Shown: piece after piece, positions 1-12,273 of the stretch
How positions within the stretch are numbered: position 1 is the first letter of the stretch
How the letters are laid out: each line of letters opens with the position of its first letter
DNA from: Arion vulgaris
Taxonomy: Eukaryota; Mollusca; Gastropoda; Stylommatophora; Arionidae
Assembly (NCBI GenBank): GCA_020796225.1
Contig: CM036753.1
Location: 85,532,941 to 85,596,940 of the forward strand
Reading direction: 5' to 3'
DNA: 64,000 bases
Notes under the pieces: model-generated
What the model was told of the DNA's origin: nothing
What the model saw: only the letters and a program-made list of their open reading frames with translations
Database searches by the model: none
Translations under genes and position numbers: made by a program

Positions 1-314
1 TTAATGTGACCACTTCAAAACTCATTTGTAATTGTGTGATATGAGAGTATTTGTTTTATTCATTAAAAGATGCATTTGTTTCTCAATTTTCCAAGACAGT
101 GTTGGTTATAGTGTTGAAATGACTCACTTTTTATTGTTGATAAAAAGCGAAAAATGTAGCACAGGATTTACAGAACCAGAGAAGGGATGAACTTTTATGA
201 CATGTGTGCGAAATCATTGCAGCTCTCATATTATTCAACGTGATAACTTTGTTCTGTATTTAAATAATCTATACATACTGTTTTATTTATTATTGTGGAG
301 AACATCTAATATAT

Positions 315-935
315 CAGGTCGGAGGTGATGTTGTGAAGGAAGACAGTGGTGGTTTTGCCGTGACTACGAGCAGTCTCACTATGGAAATCATGGCGGTTAC
401 CAAAGCGATGATTTGGCTAGAATCACAGACTTTTATCCATGCTTGTTTTCTCAGTGACTCAATGAGTATGCTCAGGAAGATTGAAACAGGATGGGCTAGG
501 AGACATTGGATAGAATCGCTGGGGAGGTCTAAGCTGACAAAGATCAGTTTTATTTTTGTGCCAGGGCATGCAGGTGTAAGGGGAAATGAACGTGCGGGTA
601 GGCTTGCAGGCATGGCTGCTGTCCAAAGCGGACGAGCAATGGACCAGGCTGATATTATAAATTCCTTAAGGGAGAGAGGGCGTGTACATGATTCACGTAA
701 TAGTGGTGAATCCACAACACTAACCAGACTGCAAGAACTCAAAGTTAAGTGTGGTGTAGCTCGACAAGAACGCTATGCTGGCAGACAAAGAAGAATTGTA
801 AACCAACAAAGAACCGGTGTCGTTAGTCGCCACACCTGATGGACATACTGAGGAGAGATCGGAGCACTTATGGACTAATTTGTTCGACGTGCAGTGATGG
901 TGATCCGACGACTAAACTAAACTAAACTAATATAT
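315..935 (+). mobile_element. LINE 3' fragment with RNase H domain (copy A)
   Basis: A 5'-truncated non-LTR retrotransposon. An open frame from about 333 to 839 encodes the RNase H part of ORF2: the Glu motif at MEIMAV, the Asp motif at LSDSMSM and the [18 protein letters not shown] block. In the last block the catalytic Asp of ERAD is Gly, so this copy is probably inactive. The coding part is followed by a short region ending in a (CTAAA)n tail at 916-930. CTAATATAT occurs at 306-314 and 927-935 and may be a target-site duplication. It belongs to the same family as the copy at 32103-32795, which shares the HT..STYG C-terminal region. An RNase H downstream of RT suggests the I/Nimb-type LINE group, not a host gene. 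Confidence 0.85.
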
Positions 936-1685
936 TAATTTAGGTAATGTGAAATGTATTTTATACATTTAAAGCTGTAATGGCTGTATATCGTCTATTT
1001 TAAATTGAACAAGGAAAGAAAATATTAGCACTGCTCCAATGCCCAAGACGGAATATACTCGTTAATTTTAAAAAACAAAGTATGGTAGTTTTTTCAAAGT
1101 TCAATTTTAAAAAATCTTCGTTTTGACCAACGAATCTTCTGTCCTTTAATGAATCGTGCATACTTTCCTTTATACACACTATCTTACTTTGTATTTTTTT
1201 TATTTCGTTATTCGCATATAGCTTCACTGAAATGATCCAGAGACCATCACGAGACTTGCCAAAGTGGACTCCGGGTGTGGGGAGAGGGGGAGAGATGTTA
1301 TGAAGGAAAAGCAAATCAAAGACATCCTGGCGGATAACAGTGGATTAGTTGAACATTGTAGGTCAGTCATGATGTTTCCAGTGAAGGGTGTCTATCACAA
1401 CATCTGTCGGCCACTGTAGGTCTGTGTCCTGGGAAAAGAAGAATATACTTAAATTGCAGTCTTTCCCATCATCGAAACCCGTTACCTTCAGATCTATAAC
1501 CACTTGAAATTCTTCAGGTTTTAAACTGCTTTAATTCACGGTTCATATTGTGATAAATACATTTGAAATAGTTGTACAGTATATGCTATTATTAAGCAGT
1601 TAGAAATGATGGTGTCCGGTGCGCTTTTGTTCATCAGATTTTATGATGAGTAATCACGATGGCAAAGCTTCTGGTAAGCGCGGGT

Positions 1686-1748
1686 TTTTGTGGCGAAAGG
1701 GTTAAGACGTTCGCCTTGTGCTCTGGAGGTTGTGGGTTCGAATACATA
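1686..1748 (+). repeat. tRNA-like SINE head (short)
   Basis: The stretch has an A-box-like GGCGAAAGGGTTAAG and a B-box-like GGGTTCGAATAC at tRNA spacing. The stems do not fold into a clean tRNA and the sequence runs on without a CCA-type end, so I read it as the promoter head of a SINE and not a tRNA gene. The 3' body is not matched elsewhere in the window. Confidence 0.45.
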
Positions 1749-2818
1749 TCGCGTGGTTTAGTTTACATATGCAGTTGAAGTCACGTGTCAGATATCAAAG
1801 ACAGCAATAGTCCGTATGATTTCATAAGACCATTGTTCTAATCTCAACACACGATGTGTTGTTAAATGGATGGCATAATTTTGTGGAAATGGCTGGAAAC
1901 GTAAAGTACCAATAATACTGTAATGTATAGCGAGGTGGGGGACGGGGTGTTAAGTGGGAGAGGGAGGGACGAGAGAAGTATAAGTTATATCTCAACCTGA
2001 GCATGCAAAAGAACACTTGGTAGTTGAGAAATCAATAAGAGAAGGCTCGAAAGTTGGTGACCGGACAAAAATATATAGAAAAAAACAACTCACTAAAATA
2101 AAACTTTAAGAAATTTTCAGCCTGCTTAAAATTATATCGAGACCCTTGTCGGTGTTATGCAGTTCGTGCACTGGCGCTGAAATTTTCCTGTGATCGAAGC
2201 ACACATGGTTATTCAACAAAGTGCAATGCTGATGATTCCATCAATCAATTTTACGTCAGTCAAATCAAGTCAATTTGCTTCTAATAACACTTTTGTGAAA
2301 ATCATCAACTTTTCTCGTTCTTCCTTGCTTATCTACAGTCTTTAGATTCACAGTTCTGTTTTATCCACTGAGAAAAGGATGTTCTATCTACACCCATCAT
2401 CTGATTTGTTTTCTTTTCACGGTCGCGAATGTACTGTTATAAACGACCTCTCATATCTTCTGTAGAAGTGCTTGTACAATATTAAAGTCACCATTTGATT
2501 ACGATAAATGTATACTTCAGATTCACTGTGATGTTGATTATGAGATAACTGATGATATAACCACTTCAATCTACGGCCATCATTGTGTTTTAAAGAAGAA
2601 ACAGCATTGTCATATCCGCAGTTGTAATGTGTGGATATGAAACCAATCCAACCGTGCACACCATTATTGTAGCATAAACACAAAATTATTGGGCAAGTTA
2701 TGTTTTATGACCCTTTCTGTATGTAATGTTTTAGTTATTGAACACAAGGTATGAATATGAAGGTGTAAAAGTTATATTTTCCTGCCCCAACAGTATGGGG
2801 TATGTAAATGAAATTTAA

Positions 2819-3022
2819 TTGCCCGCCTACCCAGCGTGTTCGTAGCGCGTTGGACGACGGATGACAAGCTCCCCGTGAGTGCGGTTTCAATTCCGCGGGC
2901 TGGCAGAAAAGCCACAGGTTCTCCAAATTTACGGTGTTCGTGGTACCGAACCGAAGGGTTACGATGGCCATGGCACCGAACCGAAGAACTGAAAGCTCAA
3001 GTGCTTCTGGATCAGTAAAAAA
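2819..3022 (+). mobile_element. tRNA-derived SINE, family 2 (copy 1)
   Basis: It matches the SINE at 41924-42125 along its length. The head has A-box-like TAGCGCGTTGGA and a B-box region (GGTTTCAATTCC) and can pair its ends like a tRNA acceptor stem (CCAGC with GCTGG). The body holds an internal near-duplication around GGTGTTCGTGG and GATGGCCATGG, and it ends in GCTTCTGGATCAG plus an A-run. ATGAAATTTAA (just before the element) and ATGAAACTTTAA (just after) are a probable TSD with one indel. The copy is more diverged at its 5' end than copy 2. Confidence 0.8.
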
Positions 3023-3363
3023 ATATGAAACTTTAAGAAGCAACATGGAATACGTTTTAAGAGAGCAAAATAATATTGTTGTTAAGGGCGTAGATTTCAG
3101 TGGCCTACATGCAAGCTTTTATTACATGCTGTCAGTTTGCAACCAAGTTATCATTTTGTATAGAAATACATGAAGTTGCGAATTTACTATATTATATGTA
3201 CGTGTTTGTATACTTTTTACTATCTAGATATTTTATCTTGATTTGCTGTTCACATTTGTGACTTAGATCTGACAATTTTGCTCACTTCTCCAATCATACA
3301 CACACACATATACACACAGCATACCAACATACTCATACATACACTCATCACATATACTATCAA

Positions 3364-3364
<1 letters not shown>

Positions 3365-3400
<36 letters not shown>

Positions 3401-3424
3401 ATATATATACATACATATATATAT
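3365..3424. repeat. (TA)n microsatellite
   Basis: About 55 bases of TA dinucleotides with small interruptions, preceded by a CA/CATA-rich stretch from about 3297. It lies about 45 bases upstream of exon 1, in the place where the branch point and pyrimidine tract would be expected. Confidence 0.9.
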
Positions 3425-3467
3425 CATCATACACTCATCACATAAACTCATCACTCACCAAAATCAG

Positions 3468-4735
3468 AGATGTCATGGACCAGCGTATCAGAGATGTCAC
3501 TGCATTGCTAGTGAATCCGGACTCCAGCATCGTGCTCACAGAGCAACGACTAGTTTTCCACCTGACTGCCATCACTGCTGACAGAAAGACCACCCGTATT
3601 GAAGTGAACTTTGGCGACGGAGTTGTCAAGAACGCGGCAGTGCGCGAAGAACAAAACATTAGCCATTCAGACAGTAACACTCCGACTTTGTTTGCCAGTT
3701 ATGGGATCGGGTGTAACCTAAGTTTAAAGTTTGACCACGTCTATGAAAAAGAAGGTGTGTTTAGACCACGGATCACAATATCGAACAACATATCTTCAGT
3801 AACGTTCGATTTAAAACAACATATCACTGTGTTCAATGCTATATTAGGCGTGGAAATCAAATCTGATAGCGTTGTTCCATTAGGCGAGTCTGTTGACATC
3901 TATATCGAGTACTCTTCTATGTCTAGTAATGTAACAGTAGTGTGGACCATTTTTGACGATTCTGATAGCGTGTTTGTGAATAAAACGACCAAATCATTAC
4001 ATTCTGCATTTATTTTTCCACGCGTTGGACGGTATAAGATCATGTGTGTCGTATTCAATTTAATACATTCAAAAACAGAAACTGCTCATGTTGAAGTGCA
4101 GGAACCTGTTGGGAAAGTTAGTCTTTCATGTAATCAAGGCCCTTACATTGAAATCGAGCAAGAAGTTGCATGTACAGCCAAGGCAGAATCTGGCAGTGAC
4201 ATTCATTTTTATTGGGATTTCCAAGAATATTCAAATCTCTTTGACGGGAGCTCTGAAAATTTGACCTCTCTTGCAAAGCACACATTCTTATATCCGGGAA
4301 TTTACAACATCAGTGTTGTTGCACGTAACGACGTTAATAGTGTGAGTGGACTGTTATCTTACAGCATTTATGTAGAAATTCCAGTAGAGTGTCTGGACGT
4401 GATCACAACAATTCCATCACTGCCTGGCGACGAAGTGACTATTGCAGCAACATCTACACGTGGCACAAGCCTTCTTTTCTACATGGATGTTGGTCAGGGA
4501 GTTCGGATTCCCCCGCATGATGTTAGAGTCCACGGAGATACTACTATATTCACTGTCAACTGGGTATTTCACGGCCCAGCAAGGCATCAAGTGGTTGTAT
4601 TTGTTTACAACAATATCTCCAATGCTTCTCGCACTGTTGACGTGCACGTACAAGAATCACCACCAGAATTCAACATTCACATGCTACCCGCACCGTTACC
4701 TAATTTTAGGACTGTGGCTCTTAAAAGCAAAAAAG
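3468..4735 (+). CDS. PKD1-like: Exon 1 in window: PKD repeats 1-4 and the start of 5
   Basis: One uninterrupted 1.27-kb exon. In order it holds PKD repeat 1 (IEVNFGDG core, ending VTFDLKQHITVFNA), repeat 2 (VVWTIFDDSD core), repeat 3 (HFYWDFQEYS core, then YPGIYNISVVARN), repeat 4 (LLFYMDVGQG core) and the start of repeat 5. There are many N-x-S/T sequons, as expected of an extracellular array. The donor is AAAAAAG|GTGAGC, phase 1. The start is uncertain: ATCAG acceptors at 3467 and 3491 lie in a 24-nt near-duplication and give the same reading phase, differing by 8 residues. The exon is much longer than those that follow, where single repeats are split by introns. Confidence 0.9.
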
Positions 4736-5539
4736 GTGAGCTCGGCATGAGTTAACAATGACACTAATATGCCATCACTGTATATAGTTGCTGTGTTTAT
4801 ATCTTTATGTAACCTCGTTGCATTTTGCGGTGATTTACTAACATAAAAAGCATGGCATCTATTGTTTATTGACTTAGCATTTCGTGAGGTAATGTGACTT
4901 TTAAATCTCACCCCTCACATCTCCAACGTCAAACAGTACACTTATTATATTTAGCAAAACAATCTAACCATCTGGAATTGTTATTCAGATTGTTGATAGT
5001 TATAACAGGCGAACACAGCGAATCTAGTTAAAATGGCCAATGTTTATACAGTCAAGTTCTAAGTGGCAGCTAAATAATAACCGAAGCTATTAGATATTGT
5101 GAGATTTCCACATTACATGTAACAACAATTGTTTGCCCTGTTACTCTTAATTTCAAAGAAATTATTTTTCAGGCCTATATTTTTTATTCCTGTACTAAGT
5201 TTTCATAATATTTAATGGCTACTGTAGATTAATTGTCAACATTTTGCCAACTTTAAATCGGTGTTAACTATTACATATATCATTTTAATCTGATCTCAGT
5301 TTGTTTGATCTGTAACGACAGATTACTGTTAATGATTTTTTCCCCTCTCATCTCACACCATCCGACATGTGTTCGCTGTCATGGTGGGCGTGCAGCTTTC
5401 TTACTGAACAGCTTGCAAAGGGCAAGTTAGACACTTATCTATTTTGTTTACTACCATATGCCAATCGACTAGTGCAAATGGGGGAAAGGCAGCAAAGATT
5501 GGAGACAGTACAACCTTCTGCAATACACTAAAGCAACTA

Positions 5540-6060
5540 CCCGGAACTTTCATTTAAAAGAGTGGTCTAATCAAAAATAAAGATGGTAAAGTGCTCACAT
5601 AAGATACCGAGCAGAAGACAAGATGGGCAGAACATTGCAATCCTAAATAGAGCTGACCCACAAAAACTACTTGAGTTTAACAAAGAGGCAAGGAGCAACA
5701 CTCTGCCAGTTAACAAAGAATTGATAAATGCCACGGAAATCAATGAGGCAGTCCGTTCTATGATAAAACAAAATGGCGGTAGGCGATGGAAAAATTACTG
5801 CAGAAATTCTCAATACAGTTAGCCAGGTGCAATATCTATTTAATAAATTATGGGAAGAAGAATCAGTCACAGAACAATGAAGCACTGAAATAATTATCAG
5901 TAGAATCAAATGAGCAGTTCTGGTCTTACTGAAATGTGTCCTTATAGCTTCCTTTGTTCCAACCAGGAGTATTATGGTACTGCCAAGATATGTGCGAGAA
6001 ACCAACTCCTATATCTCCCAAATTTTACGGTATATACTCGCCATTTGCTCCTCTTTTACT
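5540..6060 (+). mobile_element. Degenerate LINE fragment (linker before reverse transcriptase)
   Basis: Translated + strand fragments read like the segment between endonuclease and RT of RTE-type ORF2: LIKNKDGKVLT, then EQKTRWAEH, NRADPQKLLEF and TEINEAVRSM. A frame-shifted continuation follows with ITAEILNTVSQ and LFNKLWEEE. Several frame changes and stops show it is dead. It has no tail or TSD that I could find. Confidence 0.6.
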
Positions 6061-6599
6061 AAATCTTTTACTTATCTTGAGTGAAAACTATTTTCTAATA
6101 TTGAAACGATTTTTTTTCTAAATTATTTGGAGGGGATTCATATTAAACTGCAACATAAAACGAAATTAATCAGGATATCCGGAAAGACTTGAACGAGTAG
6201 ACTAAATGTATGTAATATTTCAGAGAGTTGTTCAGACAGACAGCATTGATGACACCACACATAGAAGACGACAACGAAAGATATTACTGTTTTATTGAAT
6301 AATATAGCGTGGAAGAAAGAAAGCACATATTGATGAACATAAAGTACCAGATGATGTAAATAAACAAGATCACATACTGTAGTTGACACAGCATTTGAAG
6401 AGGATGAAGACACGTTGATGTACAATACAATCATTTGCTCAGCTTAAGAAAGTGGAAACTTGACATCTGCTATAAATAGACGCCTGTCACATAGACAAAC
6501 ACAAGCTGAAGTGCAGTTACAGATCACATGCATATGTACAGATCTCTTGCAACAATTCGAATTTTCCTAAACTCAGAGAGATCAGGTACTCATTTTCAA

Positions 6600-7430
6600 C
6601 TGGGTACGTTAGAAAATCGTCTTTATAGAGAATTGAACATCAATGTTGGTGCCAAATGCAGCTGATGCTGTGCAACCTGCCACTTCTTCTTTCTTCTTCT
6701 CGAATCCTGTTTGCCTACAGCGTCAGGTCAAGAAGAGATTTCTAAAACAGGCCTTGATGCGCTTCGTAGATAGTCTTTCGTCGCCTCTGTTATCTCTGAG
6801 GTCCATCTTTGCGTGGCCGGCCTTTTGCTTTGTAACCATTGTATTGGAGCAGCATTGCTCTTTGAGGTTGTAATCTGCTTACGTGGCTGAACCATTTAAT
6901 TTGTTGTTTTGATGAAGTCAAGTACTGATGTTACCACTTTTTCCTGATGTCTTCATTTCTCAACCGGTCTCTTCTTGTTACACCAGCATTCTGCGTAGAC
7001 ACTTCATCTCTGTCGTGAATAGTTTTCCATCATTTTTGTTGCCATGCCCAGGTTTGGCACTGGTAACAATGTGGGAAAGATTGTGTTGAGCATTGACTTT
7101 TTGTGTTCATGGTGACATTTGCATTTAAAATTGAGGGATTTGTCCGATATTTGATTTGCTTTGTTGCATCTGTGTTGAATTTCATTAGTTATATGCTGAA
7201 AAAATGCTCCATGATGAAAGTCTTTACTTGTTTTAGTGGGCGATTTCGATGAGATATTGGTAGTGCTTTCTCTCTGGCGAATAGCATTATTCTGTTTGTC
7301 GATGTTATTCTCATGTTGTATTCGTTACATGCAAACTGAGTCTGTTAATGTGTTGTTGTAAGCTGTCTTCTGTTGTTGAGATGATTGCCTGATCATCTGC
7401 AAAATTCGTTTAAGAGTTTCCGAGGTTGTT
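6600..7430 (-). mobile_element. Degenerate LINE 3' end (RTE-like), minus strand
   Basis: On the minus strand, conceptual translation gives ADDQAIIST (the YADD-type RT motif region), then EMKCLRRMLV, TSGKSGN and KLNGSAT-like pieces. These match the C-terminal EMRCLRR...RVRNE...FGH region of RTE-type polyproteins. Multiple frameshifts and stops. It is 5'-truncated near 7430 and ends near 6600. It is related in type to the + strand fragment at 34500-34940. Confidence 0.6.
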
Positions 7431-8769
7431 CCTTCGCTGGTGTTAGGTATTTAAAAGACTGCCATAATGAACAATTCATGAAATTGAAATGAAACATTGT
7501 GGTTCATCTAAGATAACTCTGACTTCGGAAAATTTGCATTTCTTTTATGTTTCTGTTTTACTATGACATAAATACCACATTTATTGTATAGCAGTATCTA
7601 GCGTGCGTTAACTGACCATGTAATGGTTATTGACGTCATGTATGAATAGCAGTAATAACCTGGTTGAAGAAGAAATCGTGTCTTGGCTCGACACCCGGAG
7701 TAGCAGAGCTCGTGATAGGGTCACAGAGCTGTAGGTATAGCACAGTGACTACTTCTATATTATGTCTCTTGTGTTCCAGCTATCACTTTACACTCAAACA
7801 AATAAACAATACGCCGTAGGTAAACGAGAGAAATATCAGCCGTATTTGGTTGGTAAATTTCATGGCATGTTTCCATAAGGGCCTGTTCTGGTGCAGTATT
7901 CTCATCTAATGTTCTTACCAATCGATGTCTGAAACAGATATCATGTTCTCACATTGTAGTACTATCGAGACTTTCTTTCTATGAAGTTTGATTGTAATTC
8001 ACCAAGTTCTCTGCTAGTTCTTCTTGACTGTTATGGTCACCTAGCTCTGTCTTTAAATCATAGCCTTTGTCTGTAATCATCCGCCTGTTCTGTGTTTAAC
8101 GTGTCTACTCTCTCAGTCCATCTCATTCTATCCCGTCAGTACTGGGGTTTTATACAAGCCACTAAACAGTCTGAATTCAGGATTTTCTTCTTCAGGTGTC
8201 AATAAAATGACAGCCTGCTTTTTGCTGTTATGGCTTCAGGCTGATTTTTTATATTCTTGATATTAGTAGGGTGATGTTCAGAGCAAATTAAACTAAGGTT
8301 AAGGTGTATTCATTTGCCGATAAACTGTATGACTGCGGTAAGCTAATCTGTAACGTGAAAATGGATTCTCTTCCTCGGCAGGGATCCTTCTTAGTTAACC
8401 AGCAGTCCTTCACAGTCAGAAATACGCCATATGATACACAGATGTGTCGAAGGCACGGCCAACAACAAGGTAGAAGAGGGAAGCGAGCGGGTGCCATGAC
8501 AAATGTGTGCTGAAGTGTGAGCGACTCGGTCGGAAACATGCTCCATCATGAACTGGAATTGTACTGGTGTGAAACCTGTCCTCAATAAACTCGTGTACGG
8601 TTCGGACATATTGTAATATACACAATCAACCTGGGGAAGGGACAATCCGCACGTGTCGGCTTTCATATCTTTTATAACATGCGGCATCTTGATCAAACAA
8701 TTCCAGTTAGGAATAGCATGGCGGTCCCTGATGTAGACATGTCGAGGTGGAACTGTGACATCAATTCAA

Positions 8770-9060
8770 GTATATACATGCCGTTCGTGTTGGTTTAATG
8801 TCTTTGGTGCAACGGAAAGTGGATACATATCAGTGGCAACGTTTATTTAACCAAGACGACAAGAACATCATCTTTTTTGGTGACTTCAACGTCGGGGGTA
8901 GACAGTGGGAAAATGACCCTATCAACAGACAGAGCGACTAGTTGGAAGAAGCACTGATGACTCCAAATACACTCTGCATAAATTATGGTAAAGTCTCCAG
9001 ATTAGCGATTCGACCAGAAGACATTGGTGTTTCCTACGTTGTTACTACTTTGCAAATGGA
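8770..9060 (+). mobile_element. LINE endonuclease (APE-type) fragment
   Basis: The + strand encodes NIIFFGDFNVGGRQWEND, the Asp/Asn active-site motif of the APE endonuclease of non-LTR elements. It is followed by LEEALMTPNTLCINYGK and a region resembling TRLA.RPGD. There is a stop codon in the middle, so it is a relic. It may be the 5' part of the same RNase H-bearing LINE family found elsewhere in the window, since that group has this arrangement. Confidence 0.65.
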
Positions 9061-9325
9061 ATATGCAGGAATATTACGACAGCGATAACTGTCCGTGCAT
9101 GAGCCTGGTCCAAGAACGTGCGACACAGAGAACAGTGGCACAACTTTCAGTATGATACAATAGGGTGCGACACTGTCAGCAAGATTGGGCGTAGTAAAAT
9201 CCTATTTACACTGGAGAACAATTGATACCAATTTCTTCAATATTTATTTTCGACATCATCAAACTTGACAAATGGTTTAGAGAGGGGGAGAGAGAGAGAT
9301 GTGCGCGCACACAATCACATACACG

Positions 9326-9329
<4 letters not shown>

Positions 9330-9361
<32 letters not shown>
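9330..9361. repeat. (CA)n microsatellite
   Basis: About 16 uninterrupted CA units preceded by a GA-rich and CG-containing stretch (9283-9329). Open frames across it on both strands are artefacts of the repeat. Confidence 0.95.
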
Positions 9362-9363
<2 letters not shown>

Positions 9364-9509
9364 GAAATCCCATGGCGATGGATGCATAGGACAATGGACT
9401 TAATCCCAACAAAGGTCAACAATTCGCCAAATTACATTCATTTTCTTTCCGGGGTACACGAATGTCGAAGGGCATGAAAGAGTGGATAGGATGACTGTCA
9501 TGATATCGG

Positions 9510-9670
9510 GGTGGGGGAGGTCAGCCGATTGATAAAGCTGACATTTTGAACCCCATGTAGAGTGTCCCCGCAAAGAGGACTTTCAGCTAAATCAATCCAC
9601 ATCAATAGCTAGATTGTAAGAGCTTGAAGTGGCCAGAAAAGAGCAACACAACAGACACATGAGTAATCTC
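9510..9670 (+). mobile_element. RNase H-LINE fragment (copy F)
   Basis: A short relic of the C-terminal part of the RNase H-LINE family. The translation IDKADILN aligns with [10 protein letters not shown] of the copy at 315-935. A later piece with TSIARL-type and ARKEQHNR-type residues matches its STTLTRLQELK...VARQERYAGR part. The frame is broken. Confidence 0.5.
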
Positions 9671-9800
9671 AGCAATCGACATTGAACTGGTACGGTTAGT
9701 CGCTGTACAAGATATTGCGGAGAAGATTGAAGCAACCAATGAACATGTCCGGAATAAAATAAGGATAATTCAAACTAATATTTTATTTACATGATCACAC

Positions 9801-9949
9801 ACTTGGCTGAAATCGGATGCATGTGTCCTAAACGTGTAGATGTCTATGCGTGAAGGGGCCTACCAAACCAATGTGCAACGTATACATGTTCTTGACAAAG
9901 ATCAAACATATCACAAAGAGTGATTAAAATTGGTCGTAAAGAAAAGAAG
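9801..9949 (+). mobile_element. SINE with GTCGTAAGAGG-core family, truncated copy
   Basis: It matches the reverse complement of the elements at 52658-52915 and 61607-61858 over their tail-side 150 bases (TCCTAAACGTGTAGA, GGGCCTACCAAACC, GTGATTAAAATTGGTCGTAAAG) and ends in AAAGAAAAGAAG. It is flanked by a perfect 12-bp target-site duplication, ACATGATCACAC, at 9789-9800 and 9950-9961. The 5' truncation at an exact TSD shows a retrotransposed copy read in the + direction. Confidence 0.9.
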
Positions 9950-10378
9950 ACATGATCACACGCTGACATTTCTCTTAATGCCTTCTGCTAAAGTCACCAG
10001 TGAAATGCAAGACCTAAAGTGCAGATGTTCATCTGTTATTTAACAGTCTTGTTTTCTCGAAAAGAAACACATTAAGTGCGTGTCACATTCTAATTTCTAT
10101 TCTCAAGATTTTTTACTTTATCTACACAGACAATTTAGCTGTTTCACATGTCTTATCTTTCCAACCACATTTGCCTAATTTATTCTAAAACATGTCTGCT
10201 AATTATTCTTAGAACTTGTCTGCTTACGCACGATACGGTGTCAGATTCCAAATGATTATCACAAACTAACTTCCTCTTAAGCACTAATCTTCTTAAACTA
10301 AGAAATGTCCTCTGGTTGAATCAACAGTTCAGAAGGTAAAATAAAACTAATATCTCTTGTCTTTTGTTTGCTCACAAT

Positions 10379-10394
10379 CTCTCTCTCTCTCTCT
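10379..10394. repeat. (CT)n microsatellite, short
   Basis: Eight CT units in an intron. No other signal nearby. Confidence 0.8.
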
Positions 10395-11629
10395 ATACCT
10401 GTCTTAAATGTCATCTGTTACATTTGTACTTACAAACACAACAGCATGACGTCTGTATCGTTTCGCTATCTTCTTTCATATTAAATTTGAAATGAAGAAC
10501 TTGACACTGCGGATATTATCATTTCAAATATTATCATTTTTATTCTTCTATTTCAAGAAAAATACATCTGTGATATAGCAATTCTAGCCAAACAAATGAC
10601 ATCAGATAACATCTAGAAAGCCAGCTTAAGAAATTTTCAGAAGCGTTGTTTGCACCTAACACTTTTGTCACTGCTTTCATGTTTCCCAGTTGTCCATGTT
10701 CATATTTACTATTAGAGTTAGAATGGTATGGGAATATAACAAAGAGAAAGCCATGTATTTGCATGAAATAAAAGCACAGACAATTTGTCGTGCTTCTTGC
10801 CCACAAAAACATATTCTACTTGATTGCATTTGGATGTCGAATTTTATTCATTAAAGAAAAACTACAATAACCCACAACCAAACATGACAAATCAATGATT
10901 TTGCATCGACTTGCCAACAAATGAAAACTCCCCGCATTTTAAACAACACTAGTCGTGCTTTGTGGTTGCATATGTTGCTTTGTGCTAGCATATGAACAAA
11001 AGGCGTAAAGAGCAGAATTATCACGACGTGACATGCTTCTAATATTTTGCATTGATAGTTAGGACATTTTTGGATACGCCCACGTAATTTCTGCTGTTTC
11101 AATGTCGTGCAAGTGCGTGCATGACGTCATTTGCAATTTCAAAAAAGTATGTGGTATATATATATGCATAGGGGTGTGTGTCCTACTGTAAAGATGAAAA
11201 AGTCCATATATATATAATTTTACTTCTAGGCATAAATGCATGAGTAATACGAATGACGGTTTGCTGTTACGTATATAAAATGTTGTTTTCTGTGTAATTT
11301 TCATTGTCACTGAGTGTACTTGTATATGTTATAAATATATATCCTGAAAACGCCCATTGTATATACCACCACCCAACTAGTGTTACTCACTGCAAAGCTC
11401 AGTCAGAAAAGCATCACAAATGATGAGTTCACATGCTGACTTCAAACGCACCTAAAGTTGGGCACATTGAATAGGCGCGACATACTAAGTTATCCTAATG
11501 ACCCGCATTTTCCATGATCATGACCAGGGCCATCGACGTGGGTGTGATCTTGTCACTGGATGAATATGGCAACACACATGGCGGGAGTTGACAGGGAACA
11601 CTGCGAGGACCAGCGAGCTATGGGAACTA

Positions 11630-12273
11630 TAGGTCGTTCCAAAATTCGTGAACATTTTTACCGACCGATATAAAATCATCCACTTGACATAACTTATTGA
11701 TTTATTCATTTTCATCAAACCTCTATTGCTGTAAAATTTTCATTATATGTTGTTACTAAAATAACAGCGATGTTGATTTGGCATATTTGTAGAAGGTTAG
11801 CAGTACGATTGACATGTTTGTCAATAATTAAGCATTTCCGTGTTCCACATGCAATTCAGCGCAAGTCAAAATCGGGAATCCCGTGGAATTAATCATTTCA
11901 CAATGTATCCTAACAACTGTCATTGGCGTATGTACACAACATTTATTTTCATTTATAGAAGTGGAAGGTATCATTTGTTCACTATGTCACCTTTCTTTTA
12001 TAATATGTAATAGGGATACGCCTTTGCAAACATTCGCCACCATTTTGTGTAATACTGTAAATTCTAAACTGTGGTTATCATTTTGTCGTGCGTATGCAAA
12101 ATTATGTAACAAAAAACGTTTTCTGCATCAACCAATCTACAAACCAATTAGTTAATCATGAATTCGTAAGGTGGTGAGGTATATAAGACTGTCTGCAAAA
12201 AATTACTTTCATCCAACCGGTAGATTTCGTACAAATTAAACCTTAATGTGTTCACGAATTTTGAAACGAACTA
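11630..12273 (+). mobile_element. Mariner-like MITE, copy 1
   Basis: A 644-bp element bounded by terminal inverted repeats. The left end, TAGGTCGTTCCAAAATTCGT, pairs with the right end, whose complement begins TAGTTCGTTTCAAAATTCGT; the match continues through GAACA. It is flanked by TA on both sides, the target duplication of IS630-Tc1-mariner transposons. It has no transposase frame, so it is non-autonomous. A second copy in opposite orientation lies at 32975-33708. Within it are recognisable blocks such as ATCGGGAATCCCGTGGAATT, shared with copy 2. Confidence 0.9.

Larger units (their letters stand above)
1..3467 (+). other. PKD1-like: Intron (3' part) upstream of exon 1
   Basis: No exon of the polycystin gene was recognised here. 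It holds an RNase H-LINE copy (315-935), a short tRNA-like stretch (1686-1748), a SINE (2819-3022) and a TA microsatellite (3365-3424). The remainder, 936-1685 and 1749-2818, is AT-rich DNA in which I see no gene. The 3' end is C/A-rich and lacks a good pyrimidine tract, so the acceptor of exon 1 is uncertain. Confidence 0.6.

Noticed and set aside
333..839. A 168-residue open frame that could be taken for a stand-alone ribonuclease H gene
   Set aside because: It lacks a start context, has a catalytic Asp changed to Gly, is followed by a simple-repeat tail and a likely TSD, and has sister copies in the window. It is a LINE fragment.
9265..9477. Open frames rich in His-Thr or Cys-Val on opposite strands
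   Set aside because: They are products of the CA microsatellite.
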